DNA from: an uncultured Clostridium sp.
Lineage (GTDB): Bacteria > Bacillota > Clostridia > TANB77 > CAG-508
NCBI GenBank assembly: GCA_900553945.1
Contig: USFR01000005.1
Coordinates: 66,431 to 130,430, forward strand
DNA: 64,000 bases
Reading direction: 5' to 3'
Every line of letters starts with the position of its first letter. The first letter of the stretch is position 1. Both the position numbers and the translations under genes were made by a program. The notes under the pieces are model-generated. The model was not told the origin of the DNA. It saw only the letters and a program-made list of their open reading frames with translations, and made no database searches. Below are positions 41,901-43,794 of the stretch, piece by piece.

Positions 41901-42222
41901 TAGTGTAACTAGTTGTATTACCTAATCCCAACTGACCATAGCCATTATAGCCCCAGCCATAAACCTTTCCATCAGCAGTTATAGCAACAAAATTGTTATA
42001 TCCAGAAACAATTTTAGCATCACCAATTTTATTCTTTAACGCTTCATAATTTGCAGAACTGATAGTTATATCAGCCTGTGGCTCTGAATCTTGTATGAAA
42101 TTAAATTTCTTCAATAGCTTTATTCCACTATCAGTTGCTAATAGCCAAAATAAAACAGCTAGAACTAGCAATGCAATAGCTGAAAAAATTAATTTTTTCT
42201 CCTGTGATTTTGTACCTTTCAT
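14971..42222 (-). CDS. Giant (9083 aa) RCC1-propeller / Ig-like surface protein with C-terminal M23 peptidase
   Basis: One uninterrupted frame starts at ATG 42222 behind AAAGGAG. One hydrophobic anchor or signal segment (about 12-32) is followed by 14 modules, each of seven RCC1 repeats (consensus VWTWGYNGYGQLG) and one BIG2-type Ig domain with GFNLL and DENVATVD...V...G.T (about 57-6505). About 23 cadherin-like beta-sandwich domains follow (about 6510-8760; each has a strand like LKSVxVNGKEA and ends YTLTI). A carboxypeptidase-regulatory-like domain, a dockerin-like EF-hand pair and an M23 metallopeptidase end the protein. Seven RCC1 repeats make one beta-propeller, so there should be 14 propellers. 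The probable role is a very long cell-surface protein placing a peptidoglycan hydrolase far from its anchor. It is transcribed alone. Codon use is AT-rich like its neighbours, which argues against recent transfer from a GC-rich or eukaryotic source. Confidence 0.95.
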   Translation of the reverse strand: MKGTKSQEKKLIFSAIALLVLAVLFWLLATDSGIKLLKKFNFIQDSEPQADITISSANYEALKNKIGDAKIVSGYNNFVAITADGKVYGWGYNGYGQLGLGNTTSYTTPTYLGIDDAIDAAAGWHYIVVVRKDGTVWAAGYSGYGELGVGNTVNSNVFVQVKNEDGTGFLNNIKSVSANENTVYAVTNDGDVYTWGRNNYGQMGFGNTSDTYLPKKTSLTNIKQISAGYFCAEAVTNDGYVYGAGYNPDGELGIRNSNTTIARWTKIPNLDNTGDMDNVDKVVAGRGHTLILTNDGKVYATGYNYYGELADGTTTARNYFAPMKDSDGNEITNAKNIYANAYSSYIINNNNELYACGYNNYGQLGTKDASARNKLTKIETDVPVISMEATKNLDSQTMAYVDNIGRIYTVGYSSNGELGNGTTSTSPKYLPYSISDYRILADDAIVNLKAGQSKSINPYFGSGFNLINSSFSMNLTYESLDTSVVTVSGNTISAVGIGTTYIRISDNTNKIYGSVKVNVNSNDGVTFPKIVGGTNHFVALKSDGTTYTWGYNANGQLGIGDNANRNEPTKTEIDNAIDVAAGTNFTGILRKDGTVWTTGYNGYGNLADGTTTDSNVFKQIPNLTDVVAISAYENSMYALKKDGTVWGWGYNYYGELGNPTAAGSSNANSKPYRMLRVPGIMQISAGNCKIIMVSADGSVWVAGYNGYGELGLGNTDSAYLAQQMYDSTGSNFITGIKEVDSGTYSTTLLTDDGRMYATGYNESGQLGSGDTVQRLYIVPVIDEDTNQQITGVSHILVSGYMTMATKNDRSLYVAGYANYSQNFSETTTNRLKMHKVFDNQKIITMGATKNNSYQTGAVVDVKGRIWTVGYNAEGEIGNGTIETTSVPVCITNSKLDTSINKIINLKVKGDQYQINFSEIMGLNLLTNKFLAQNITYKSFDESIATVSSSGVVTAVKNGTTYVRIIDSNNELYSSVKVNVNGKDGITQPKVASGYNHFAALKADGTVWTWGYNGYGQLGTGDTANRNEPTQLMYFVDDGNGNEIQEPVTDIIDVACGYNYTMILRKDGTVWSVGSNEYGQLSNGNTDTQYKLVQMKGLNGVGYVDNIVQIEASSTTTYLLTASGEVYSSGYNYHGQMGNATTSRYNENVKLQKMKKVSNIIKISAGDCNAMMLDADGTVWSVGYNSNGELGLGHGDSRSLPQHVKTSDGNDIMRNVKDISTGTNHTVMLKEDGTVWSVGYNAYYQLGDTTNTSRSLPVQVVDADKNPIKNVKQIVAEGYSSMFVTDDGLYAVGRNENGQLFTQTSTNIQMVTKVNYDKNIFKINLTKNYNGAQTGVLVDQDGKVYTVGFNTDGEMGNETVESLIKPWCISKLKIAVEKNIINFQKAGEKETIQYKLKMGFNLLTDEIPSGGCTFKSMDENVAIVDDSGVVTAKENGNTIIKIHNDRNNLDATVKINVNGSENSVQPKIVGGVNHFVALKADGTVWTWGYNGYGQLGTGDYASRVNPTKLDVTDVIDIDCGYNFTALLKKDGTVWTAGQNNYGQLGDGSTNNLNSFQKVKLNGNGEYLENIVGIAAETYTLHVLTADGEVYSLGYNYYGQFGNNTTTRYNENCYPKKMQKVSNIIQISAGDIYVAMLDADGTVWGVGYNANGELGLGDGNNRVLPQQMKTPDGAGIFSGVKEIATGMNHTVMLKEDGTVWTTGYNNYYQLGTGDTSGSSLPVQVKDAENNVITDAKHITAGGYATFISRQKGGNGENKGLYVIGRGDNGQLFTKSTNNVKKVTEVETDKDILAMALTKNYTGGQTGAIADQDGMVYTVGYNNNGEMGNGTVESLINPVCISEKKIKVDKNIINFERAGETEQITYTTSMAFNLIQDEIPGVTCTFKSMDENVATVDETTGEVTAVGVGTTIIKLYNQKNNLYASVRVNVDGAGNQTQPKIVGGVNHFAALKADGTVWTWGYNGYGQLGVGDNDNKNMPTQTNMKNAVDIVCGNNFTAVLKKDGTVWTTGENNYGQLGDGSTINSNSFHKVKLNGNGEYLENIVGIAAETYTLHVLTADGDVYSLGYNYYGQFGNNTTTRYNENCYPKKMQKVSNIIQISAGDIYVAMLDADGTVWGVGYNANGELGLGDGNNRVLPQQMKTPDGAGIFSGVKEIATGMNHTVMLKEDGTVWTTGYNNYYQLGTGDTSGSSLPVQVKDAENNVITDAKHITAGGYATFISRQKGVNGENKGLYVIGRGDNGQLFTQSTNNVKKAIEVETDKDILAMALTKNYTGGQTGAIADQDGMVYTVGYNANGEMGNQTVQSLITPWCISEKKIKVEKNVINFEKPGETDTINYSMSMAFNLILREVPDNTCTFSSMDEKVAKVDETTGIVTAVGTGTTFVKLYNKKNDLYSAVRINVNEDGNITQPKVVGGANHFVALKANGTVWAWGYNGYGQLGTGDYASKIEPTQLMEDVYDEDGNITQEPIKDVVDIACGDNFTMILKKDGTVWTAGQNNYGQLGNGDTNNQNKFTQVKGVSGVGYIENVVSITAEAVTAHALTSNGEVYSWGYNYYGQFGNNTTTRYNENCYPRKMQKVSNIIQISAGDCYVQMLDADGTVWSVGYNGNGELGVGDTNNRVLPQQIKSSDGSALMTGVKEIAAGTNHTVMLKEDGTVWTTGYNGYYQLGTGDTSSSVLPVQVKDVEGNAITDAKHITAGGYATYISRQKDEKGENKGLYVIGRGDNGQLFTRAIANVTKATETETDKDILTMALTKNYTGGQTGLIVDQEGKVYTVGYNSNGEMGNGTVQSLTTPWCISKLKIKVNPNVINYKNVGDNSEQITYTMTMGFNLIKDTIEGGTYKFSSIDESVATVDDDGVVTAQGIGSTYVKVHNVENDIWAGVKVNVNGKQGSTQPKLVGGLNHFAALRANGTVWTWGYNGYGQLGTGDYINRTEPTQLMEDVDDGNGNITHEPVKDVVDIACGNNFTMILKSDGTVWTAGQNNYGQLGNGDTNNQNKLVQVKNATGDGYLENIVSITAENVTAHALTSDGEVYSWGYNYYGQFGNNTTTRYNENCYPRKMQKVSNIIQISAGDCYVQMLDADGTVWSVGYNGNGELGVGDTNNRVLPQQIKTSDGTGIFSGVKEIATGTNHTIMIKEDGTVWTTGYNGYYQLGTGNSSSVNLPVQIKDTEGNEITDAKHITGGGYSTYISRQKDENGENKGLYVIGRGDNGQLFTQSTNNVTKATEVEKDKEILTMVLTKNTSGGQTGVIADMNGNVYTVGYGVDGEIGNGTTESSTTKACISQVKLKVDPKIINYKNVGDTGEQITYAVSAGFNLLYDTIDQGDCEFKSLDEDIATVDSDGIVTAQGMGTTYIRVYNKKNDCYSAVRVQVNGEQGRTAPKIVGGYNHFAGLKANGEVWTWGYNGYGQLGTGDVQNKLKPTKTNIFDAQDSSQTVYGIDVACGAYHTLVLKSDGTVWATGYNGYGQLGDGTTVSHSEFVQVQGIPEKVIAISANNHMSYALTENGDVYGWGYNYYGQLGTNRSSGYNANVRPTKMQKITDIIQISAGENYVTMLRADGTVWSVGYNGNGQFGINNTNTYYLPQQMKNEDGTDVLRNIKKVSAGAIHTLVLAEDGTAYAVGYNGYGQLGTKNTNTTYLPVKMVNEDGEVASNIKDIEANGYSSMASVKSVDGKAGLYVTGYNNYGQLFTKNATNRTSLTKVQEDKNVITMASTKNISYQTSAIADDLGLVYTVGYNGNGEMGDDSTSTTIEPTNISEASLKVDTRKIILNLNTNNITHQINANTDLGFNLLFDEVTNEKINFKSRDNQIATVDGSGLVTGIAYGTTQIEVTTNKLPNTVLVDVEVLRKDDITMPKVVSGQDFSVGLKADGTVWTWGYNYYGQLGLGDTSNRYKPTQVNISDVVDIAAGSDHVLILTKDGKVYSFGSNSYGQLGRDGNTLTPKVIPDLENVAKIAASSYHSMAITEDGSVYTWGYNGYGQLGNGTRTSNAKPSKIRLRNIVKVEANNQTSVAIDGDGNLYAWGYNGYGQLGNGGTQEYYLPRQVLSLSNIVDVAVEENTIIAVDKDGYVYASGYNGYGNLGNNTTKNRYTFDKVIEKIDVTVTGEGDNAVTTETPTYLKDVKSVVAGDNYAVAIKKDGTAVTWGYNGYGQSSNGTTNNNLLPVEVKYGKDKDKIDKIICASAGTGTTTIVREDGKVWTIGKNNAGQMGDSSIASKKEFVCISKPILLLENAPIRIKGIGKQETAKVKMSQGFNLLYNTVDNAEFGFEIKNTKIATVDADSGVITSVKKGKTQVTVTDKISGQKTSADVYVLGEDDITFPQIESSNYATVTLKANGEVWSYGYNGYGQLGTGDTANKVLPTYTGINNIVQIALGNEHTVAVDKDGHVWTWGYNDNGQLGNGTTGGVSLSKVQVKSPDGNGFLENIIAVAAGNSFSMALDKDGNVYTWGYNGYGNLGLGDSSYRTIPVKVDGLSGIIKIKAGNMSAFAIDSNNQLWACGYNGYGNLGDGTTGDKNRFVKVSAIDNVAEVAVSPENSTIVLLLDGSVWGFGRNTYNSLTNVGGAIPQQLQGPEGALENITSIGIGEFTGYAITSEEKVVAWGLNNYSQLASGDTETKAVPVYMKDKDGNDFTDAMIVSGGIYNTELAKSDGTVWSIGYNGYGELGDSTTTSTSKLECISTQYIKLQEREVTLKLSNPNYQINPETVYGFNLLFDSVENEGFKYKTSDANVAIVDEDTGKVTATGLGRAYITIKSKNSDDETRVVIDVIGEDKKVREKVEAGTIHSLALKQDGTIWSWGDNSQGEMGNGSIDSIKTTEPTQIKKGQYTEVKTITTPDGSQQVTTTVIEKELNDIKDIASGYYYNLAVDMDGYVYSWGYNGYGQLGDNTTDSRAIPTRIEGLEHIEKVRTYGNTSIAINEDGEIYIWGYGYNKTPTKLTFYSKAVDVHKRLILAEDGSVWYLSQNPSRISQLKNIVEVASGTNYYSALDADGRVWVWGYNGYGQLSQGDTSSISVPTPVKVLKAVQDGDEPEYEDLLNIVEIKSGDNNLLMISNTGEIYVSGYSGYGQLGTSNYNSYITIATKATNMDKAKFVDSEAYHSIASDRSGFVYTTGYNAYGELGNGTYIQSNEFVAIGDTYVHVSENKVTIEEGNTKQVRASLDNKFNLINDTVDSSNISFESLNEDIATIDGDGTIHAKKLGTVEIIATHTITHKSTAIFVHVVPSDRTTVPKLEIGDTHSAALKADGTVWTWGTNSNGQLGTGDNITKATPTKVRDIEDVRDISVGYYDTIAVKQDGTVWAWGYNGYGQLGDGTSSDRTKPVQVIKADGAPLTKIVKVSAGTYRTVALDEEGNVWVWGYGYGATASKIAKITNGIDISLNYVVKQNGDVFRIDSPDVKLNMNNVIRVSEGTNHALFLTKAGKGYAIGTNNKGQLGDGTTISRSEPVMIQNSTGVQTLTEIKELKAGNEFSMAILKNGETYTWGSNENYKLGNDQDNYNVYPKKNDQTNEAIFGDAGVNNGGIIDKDGYVYTWGLGKYGNLGNKLFNDSSAPVLVGAEEAGLDEYDIVLHVGEEHQIVVTNKTFNVLKEIQDTSEMNYSIGNSVVASISNTGLVKGVSTGKTTAVVNKVGTTTTSIANVTVLPEGVDIEPMALTCMSHTVVLKANGTVWSYGVNSSYELGNGSTVSSDRPVQVKFPDGVVIKQIAVGNTHNLALDTEGNVWGWGVNSNNALGTTSSVPVKLGLKNIRKIAANNDQSMVLTEDGYVYVWGLNENGELGIGTYDQVKSPTLLNYVSNVLDISLGKNHSMLLTTNGTVLTSGLNIYGQTGKTEGKSNTFTQIEVPVIVGKIACGDNHSVLLSAYGDVYTFGYNENGQLGIGTKDNVSIPTKVNISGIMQISAGKNQTIILGNQKLLYSTGSNSNGQLGIGIKDDKLLFTAITKVDDFMSISCGNTYNVAIKSDGDVYGWGDYYHGLQAVKTKTNSRIPIKIGNDSTYVEEPEIVVNVDGTKQIQVTPKYTFNVFRDDEEESDFDFETINEDIATVDDKGLVTGKKVGTTWAKVIEKDSKDEHVVIVRVIEKDAKFVPQVAGGDGYAITLKADGSIWGFGYNSDGQLGNDKLAPINVPSQTNILATYKQVKAGKKFTLALRADGTVWAWGDNTYGMLGQGNRVSAKKPVQVQALENIVAIAAGDNHAMALDILGNVYTWGLNSSGQLGNGNTQTVSIPEKINKVGNQIVGIAAGGNLSAIVDSTGAVYVFGDNSKEQIEEFKYNYDSFGQKILPPLNTYVTEPVLVSNIKNAVKIECLEDGVVVLREDGSVIRTTKYASQNNVQIESVANGNMVDISATNDNVVTLDKDGNTYTYGDNKYGQAGVGSTTTSVTLQKVNMIEGKTYLTIGAGYKNNYIIDTEGFVYAAGANEYGQLGNSSYDDSSEFTLVGDRNFEIVPYSRTMQQPEQETVQIISNIFNVFNHNERKLTDYDWKSSNPDVVTVTDGVLVSQDMGTAIITATDKATGATATALRVVQPLDEQRILNISVNDKEAQVSGENKYEVSVEKNPDGTGTLKITTKDENDVISIDGGATYVKASLTQDIPLDVNPTTVKIKVKASNGKIVDYILTINVISNDASLFELTVDNVVPTAVSSTDYEIIIKNDVTKPEVRAVANDANATVSIDASIPEKKQTTKTVDMSTVIKKVVPIQVTAENGKTVTYNLTIYKEDALTQLESIMVNGKEATKLSETDYKAIIPADVDSSTIIAKTIYDKARVEINQLGEEVHITTKVVATTQNETIVKIYVRAGEGENEREKVYTLTIDKEGTEDIQGLFAVIVNGKEIKPVGKVYDAYVSDSTNSAVVEAITISDKDLVKIGDNAAEVHKSTVTVTTTDGVTTYKITVTDPDDETKTKEYTLNIKKPSADNSLASVTVGNKEFSKVATRVDGTNIYKVTISDKYDKVDVIAKANYDQTKVSVDHNEYEDGISTREVQIGDTEPTKIEILAKALNGDVVTYTLEIYKENSNNNLKKVTVDGNEATLSTTEKDTYEYTLDKKTNVVNVGAIAEMVSSKVGINTFEQELGATYRDVKFEGRSIVVNIPVTAEDGSTKTYRLIIHALPDNVNLKSVLVNGKEADSVPVNAYEARVNKNDTSFVLYAIPDDPKAKVQIDTYTEVTGTANATISKNTDVVTVKITVTAQDGTKQEYILTVSNQSDDCKLAILKVDGEVLEPGDDGIYRVDKKFLTESVNVDAIANSSYASVSINGTTPTLEEQVSNVTTPDSENIIKIRVIAEDGTTKEYTLIVKRLPNNTKATITISYIENGAKKEQTVTVDENNKATVRIGNRESVDVKATAEDVLAQVSVNRGLSEVKESTKTVPTTEESTNVPIQIIAQDGTVGNYEITLVRASSNNDLKSLDATGIDSGDILKTSDNTYLIKMPDTMTDLDLTAVAENEFATVRIGDGDYSTDNTQNATVTVNENTKEIKIFVKAENGDVKEYTITIKKVTDLSLSSVKVDDVECDTEDGNYVAFIDKGTSKVGLKVTPKNPKALISMKADSDDNWSNPESRDVHIKEVTISGEETIVLIKAVDPADPTRTKDYTVVIKYKSDNANVELVQVDDKNAIKMDDGYHAITTVDATTGKVHVKAENKYAKVSIGGFDAEKGESTRNITLSNEKITTVVVTITSQDGKVTNTFNVYIERKSQDASCTILINNQNADEVDDTTNTYTKYIERTDTEATIMVTTTNDAATVEIAGETQTKTLAKTVDIANEITSVDAIVTAENGEKVVYHIKIVKKSTDNSIESVKVDDVEVPEIDGRYVTTILDKGEPTQDAKIDVSAIEKHAKIQIGDGKEWQITPATATVTFKDGVRKIVLNINVQAQDSNTPVITKELEINIVSDDPTIKVVKNGDSVVANYDEATHTYTEYLSRDVDSVSLSIEANSIYTTLKSGENVGKHIIAINNISVKDQEEVDITVVATAESGKTIEYTIKLLRKSNNANASHIYVDGIDIIDRFEDKDSVPTCVMSIGKTKDNAFIEAISENEFASIRIGDTDEKVKESREHIKLDLDSSTVTVPIVITSQDGTVTKTYNIMFVRLSNDTKIQWLEVNKKHIIEDSNGNYETTVKASEKTANVKIVLSNILATVTMGGEVKVGQLEETIILPETGDVVKTITVTALDGTVRTCTLTIHKQVNNLGLDKVYLDGRIATRVDDTTFKIDVKKGTTLAEIRAIASSTDEYVSIRSNAMTKSENTYNNCSIADMVVPIKVTAMFENEIDQEKDYKLIINEVEEPDVLDDLKVTIKIDDEEIAQDTDGNYVKIVSADKDNSSLWAGISSETSKVKIKDDNGETDYDYPSSQKNLSLKNGVTTATVTVKNGASDEQEYKVFIIKDTEDIDNCKVREIIAGTGAVTEGVITPEPDGTYATFIKKGATTIDITANAEYPYSKVSIDGNRDARGTNTNTIVMGDLSEKQIIVKITAVDGTVEQYLVNIYREPSELELKSVFVDNRQAKRVDNENFTIDIVKGTANVDLKAILYAMTEYVSIAGNNGTLHENDYLGYDVATNGKVITIIASNGLDSTDPNYKQKVYKLTLTEVNSKDDLEDLQLTIKVDNNIISKEPDGIYIAKVDNDKLNSMVEGISSSSTTQVKIDNGIYRVKSSKEKVNLPDDVTKVIITAKNGAGDELEHTLYIVKKDSNAIDDVILKEVKANDHVASMTDDTTYEVSVKAGETKVNLDAIANQVLAFVSVDGNTATRGSNSKIIDMSDSADKVIKVTVTSISGKTKEYTVKIHRMSAISGKVITQAKDQTKQSATIKVYKSQDTRDENVADDPRKIIKEIQINPDGTFSLDLEADEYDIVVVKKFYLEYRLTNIIVKAGEDVTVDDINIYAGDLDENGEIEISDLTTIVDHYGTVTDAQLTRYDLNEDGVVDKFDRSILKQNYSKTAESRKWIDPRGLQLMIENSKTVSEDQKHKFILPLSCKYTITSTYGTRKHPTTGVVKKHTGIDIAGDHHADVLAVASGEVTWAGVQNGFGNCVEIKHVIDGEIVYSFYAHLSQINVTKGDCVVQGQVIGLEGGDPTSDPNHGNSTGHHLHFEIRKASGYGNDVDPMTYINF
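14985..15330 (-). other. M23 (LytM/lysostaphin-type) peptidase domain of the giant protein
   Basis: The C-terminal ~115 residues contain the zinc-site motif HTGID (His about 8971, Asp about 8975), the YSFYAHLS strand and GHHLHFEI (His about 9060 and 9062). All expected ligands of an active M23 endopeptidase that cuts peptidoglycan cross-bridges or stem peptides are present. Confidence 0.93.
15480..15670 (-). other. Dockerin-like EF-hand pair of the giant protein
   Basis: Two calcium-loop segments, GDLDENGEIEISD and YDLNEDGVVDKFD, each followed by a short helix and about 25 residues apart, match the dockerin type I pattern. They lie between the carboxypeptidase-regulatory-like domain and the M23 domain. 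Confidence 0.75.
15950..22690 (-). repeat. Array of about 23 cadherin-like beta-sandwich domains (within the giant gene)
   Basis: Units of roughly 90-105 residues begin with a strand such as LKSVLVNGKEA and end with a phrase such as EDGTTKEYTLIV followed by a polar linker (KRLPNNTK, KKSTDNS). This is typical of the Cadherin-like_beta family in Clostridia surface proteins. The units are well diverged from one another, unlike the RCC1 modules, so this array is older or under less recombination. Confidence 0.85.
32901..34605 (-). repeat. Recent duplication inside the giant gene (modules 6 and 7)
   Basis: Bases about 32901-33150 and 34356-34605 are almost the same, at an offset of 1455 bases (485 codons). 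They encode the same RCC1 blades (YNYYGQFGNNTTTRYNENCY and neighbours). Confidence 0.8.
35335..37563 (-). repeat. Recent duplication inside the giant gene (modules 4 and 5)
   Basis: Bases about 35335-36150 and 36748-37563 are nearly identical at a fixed offset of 1413 bases (471 codons), in frame. A long stretch of protein from GEYLENIVGIAAETYTLHVL onward is the same in both apart from a few residues. This points to recent unequal crossing over or gene conversion. Confidence 0.85.
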
Positions 42223-42261
42223 TCTCTCGTTTCTCCTTTTTATACAAGTAAATATAAATTT

Positions 42262-42289
42262 ATTATAGTAAGGTTAAAATTAGATTCAA
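42262..42289 (-). promoter_or_regulatory. Promoter of the giant surface-protein gene
   Basis: On the minus strand TTGAAT (42289-42284) and TATAAT (42267-42262) are 16 bases apart. Transcription should start about 42254, roughly 30 bases before the ATG, behind an AAAGGAG site. Confidence 0.7.
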
Positions 42290-42472
42290 GTACAAAAAAT
42301 TCCATACAATATATAATATTAATAAAAAATATTACGGATAACCGCATTCTCATATAATAAAAAAATCATGTATCATTTACTTTATTTTTCTATTACAAAA
42401 AATATAGTTTTGATTATTTTTCTTAGGGTAATACCAATTTCAAAGCGTAATTACAAATTAACCCTTCTCCTG

Positions 42473-42492
42473 TTTTCCACAGGTTATCCACA
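42473..42492 (+). promoter_or_regulatory. Pair of DnaA boxes
   Basis: TTTTCCACA (42473-42481, one mismatch) and a perfect TTATCCACA (42484-42492) lie 11 bases apart in the same direction, just before the promoter at 42508. They sit between the divergent giant gene and the small gene. Confidence 0.5.
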
Positions 42493-42507
42493 AATTATAT
42501 CTTATTC

Positions 42508-42536
42508 TTGCGTTTTTATGTAAATCGTGGTACAAT
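42508..42536 (+). promoter_or_regulatory. Promoter of the small gene at 42697
   Basis: TTGCGT 42508-42513 and TACAAT 42531-42536 have a 17-base spacer. The transcript would have a leader of about 154 bases. Confidence 0.6.
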
Positions 42537-42547
42537 AAAAATGTACC

Positions 42548-42669
42548 GTCTAGTATCAAACACACACAAATAGTAAATACTAGACAAAAAGAGAACTATT
42601 TATAACATTTACACTTATTATAAATTGTTAATTAACTTTTTGATCATACACCAAATTGGCAATCAAAAA
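42548..42669 (+). promoter_or_regulatory. Leader with two hairpins before the small gene
   Basis: GTCTAGTAT 42548-42556 pairs perfectly with 42577-42585 (loop 20 bases) right at the 5' end of the transcript. TTTTTGAT 42637-42644 pairs with ATCAAAAA 42662-42669 before the ribosome binding site. A role in RNA stability or regulation is possible but not shown. Confidence 0.4.
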
Positions 42670-42696
42670 AATAATAAATGAAAGGATGTAAAAAGA

Positions 42697-42936
42697 ATGC
42701 AGTTTTCCATAAAACCATTAGACTTGCATCATTATGAAGTATTTATGCTTCATCCAATGCAAGCCAAACTATTTGGAAAAACTCATGAAAAAACGTATAT
42801 GGGCTCTGCCACCATTAGTCTAGATGGTGAAAACATAGACATATATTGTGAAGATAAACGAATGAAAAACTATTCAAGTATAATTGGAGAACAAACATAT
42901 TCAATCTATCAAGGCAAAATAAGCGCACTTAACTAA
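42697..42936 (+). CDS. Small protein of unknown function (79 aa)
   Basis: I do not recognise this protein. It has an AAAGGATG ribosome binding site, a sigma-A-like promoter and no overlap with any other gene, which supports it as real. It is soluble, with no membrane span. Its tail half (GSATISLDGENIDIYCEDKR) looks like beta strands. It stands alone between the giant gene and a repeat array, divergent from the former. Confidence 0.6.
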   Translation: MQFSIKPLDLHHYEVFMLHPMQAKLFGKTHEKTYMGSATISLDGENIDIYCEDKRMKNYSSIIGEQTYSIYQGKISALN

Positions 42937-42940
42937 ATCC

Positions 42941-43040
42941 GGTTGGAAAAGAATCAAATTTTAGCAAAGCAAAAATGGAGAAAATTCCGCAGGCGTACGA
43001 GGGTACGTCAAGGAAAGTTTCTCCATTTTTAACGCATATC
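42941..43040 (+). repeat. Nested palindromic element A (family 2)
   Basis: The conserved 5' part GGTTGGAAAAGAATCAAAT and AGCAAAGC is followed by a 13-pair perfect stem (AAAAATGGAGAAA 42971-42983 with 43018-43030). It encloses CCGCAGGCGTAC/GTACGTC, itself a hairpin, and ends in TAACGC. The stem sequence differs completely from elements B and E. Confidence 0.75.
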
Positions 43041-43044
43041 ATCA

Positions 43045-43167
43045 GGTTGGAAAAGAATTAAATTTTAGCAAGGCAACAGGTATGGTTAACCCGCAGGCGT
43101 ATATAGATACGTTGAGGATTTAACAATACCTGTTAACACAGATAAATTTCTAATTATTTTTCAACGC
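43045..43167 (+). repeat. Nested palindromic element B (family 2)
   Basis: It has the same 5' part as element A, then AGCAAGGC, stem AACAGGTAT 43075-43083 with 43126-43134, GTTAA/TTAAC, and the inner hairpin CCCGCAGGCGTAT/ATACGTT. The outer ends also pair: GTTGGAAAAGAATTA with TAATTATTTTTCAAC. So the whole element folds as one long stem with internal loops. Confidence 0.75.
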
Positions 43168-43337
43168 ACGACAAATAGACCTGCATGCCCATCCTCTTTA
43201 AATTCAAGCATTTTCAAGTCTATTTTTCGAAATATTTAAATGTAAAATACTAACACTTTTAAGTATCACTAATAAGCCTAGAATACTATAAGTCTAAACT
43301 AATCCATATATTATTATCATAATCAAATTAAATTACC

Positions 43338-43486
43338 CTGGGATGTAATCCAAAGACAACTATTGATTACATCCTCAGTATATGCATGTACTGCCCAAAA
43401 CCAGCTGGGGAAACTAGTTTCAAGCTAATGGCATTTTCCCCATGAAGTCCGTTTTGAAATTGGATGGGGAAAGCCAACTTCAAAAC
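43338..43486. ncRNA. Possible structured RNA with competing stems
   Basis: CTG-GGATGTAATC (43338-43350) pairs with GATTACATCC-CAG (43365-43378). Further on TTTCCCCAT (43435-43443) can pair either upstream with TGGGGAAA (43406-43413) or downstream with ATGGGGAAA (43464-43472, extended by TGGC/GCCA). GTTTTGAA 43451 can pair with TTCAAAAC 43479. No promoter or matching known family was seen; the strand is undetermined. Confidence 0.4.
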
Positions 43487-43549
43487 ATCCCTCAAATGCA
43501 CTCATACTTCCATTTTTAACTTAATCGTCATTCATTTTTATATCTAATT

Positions 43550-43794
43550 ATTTTACTTATTACCTTTTCAGCCTTCTATCACCAGGCTGGAAAAGAATTA
43601 AATTTTAGTTCCAATAAATTTGTAATTATTTTTCTAGCTCACTTTTTATTTTACTCATTACCTTTTCAGCCTTCTGTCATCAGGCTGGAAAAGAATTAAA
43701 TTTTAGTTCCAATAAATTTGTAATTATTTTTCTAGCTCACTTTTTATTTTGCTCATTACCTTTTCAGCCTTCTGTCATCAGGCTGGAAAAGAAT
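43550..43794 (+). repeat. 98-bp tandem repeat, about 2.5 copies (family 2 ends without core stem)
   Basis: The phrase GGCTGGAAAAGAATTAAAT recurs at 43585, 43683 and 43781, exactly 98 bases apart. Between copies lie AATTATTTTTCTAGC (the opposite arm) and a hairpin CTTTTCAGCC/GGCTGGAAAAG. These look like family 2 elements that lost the central stem, then amplified in tandem. Confidence 0.85.

Larger units (their letters stand above)
22690..42050 (-). repeat. Array of 14 RCC1 propeller + BIG2 modules (within the giant gene)
   Basis: I counted seven RCC1 repeats in each module I inspected and assigned 14 modules by their start phrase (K-I/V-V-G-G-x-N-H-F-x-A-L-K or equivalent). Approximate starts, N to C terminus, are 42050, 40633, 39253, 37830, 36410, 34995, 33540, 32085, 30665, 29270, 27905, 26550, 25295 and 23998. 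Some blades in modules 11, 12 and 14 have lost the GYNxYGQLG turn. Modules 3-7 are very alike, modules 10-14 more diverged. Confidence 0.9.

Noticed and set aside
22690..42050. RCC1 repeats as a sign of eukaryotic contamination
   Set aside because: The gene has a bacterial ribosome binding site and promoter, BIG2 and M23 domains, no introns, and base composition like its neighbours.
42473..42492. Chromosomal replication origin
   Set aside because: Only two DnaA boxes per site, with no dnaA, dnaN or gyrase genes in the window; kept only as DnaA boxes.
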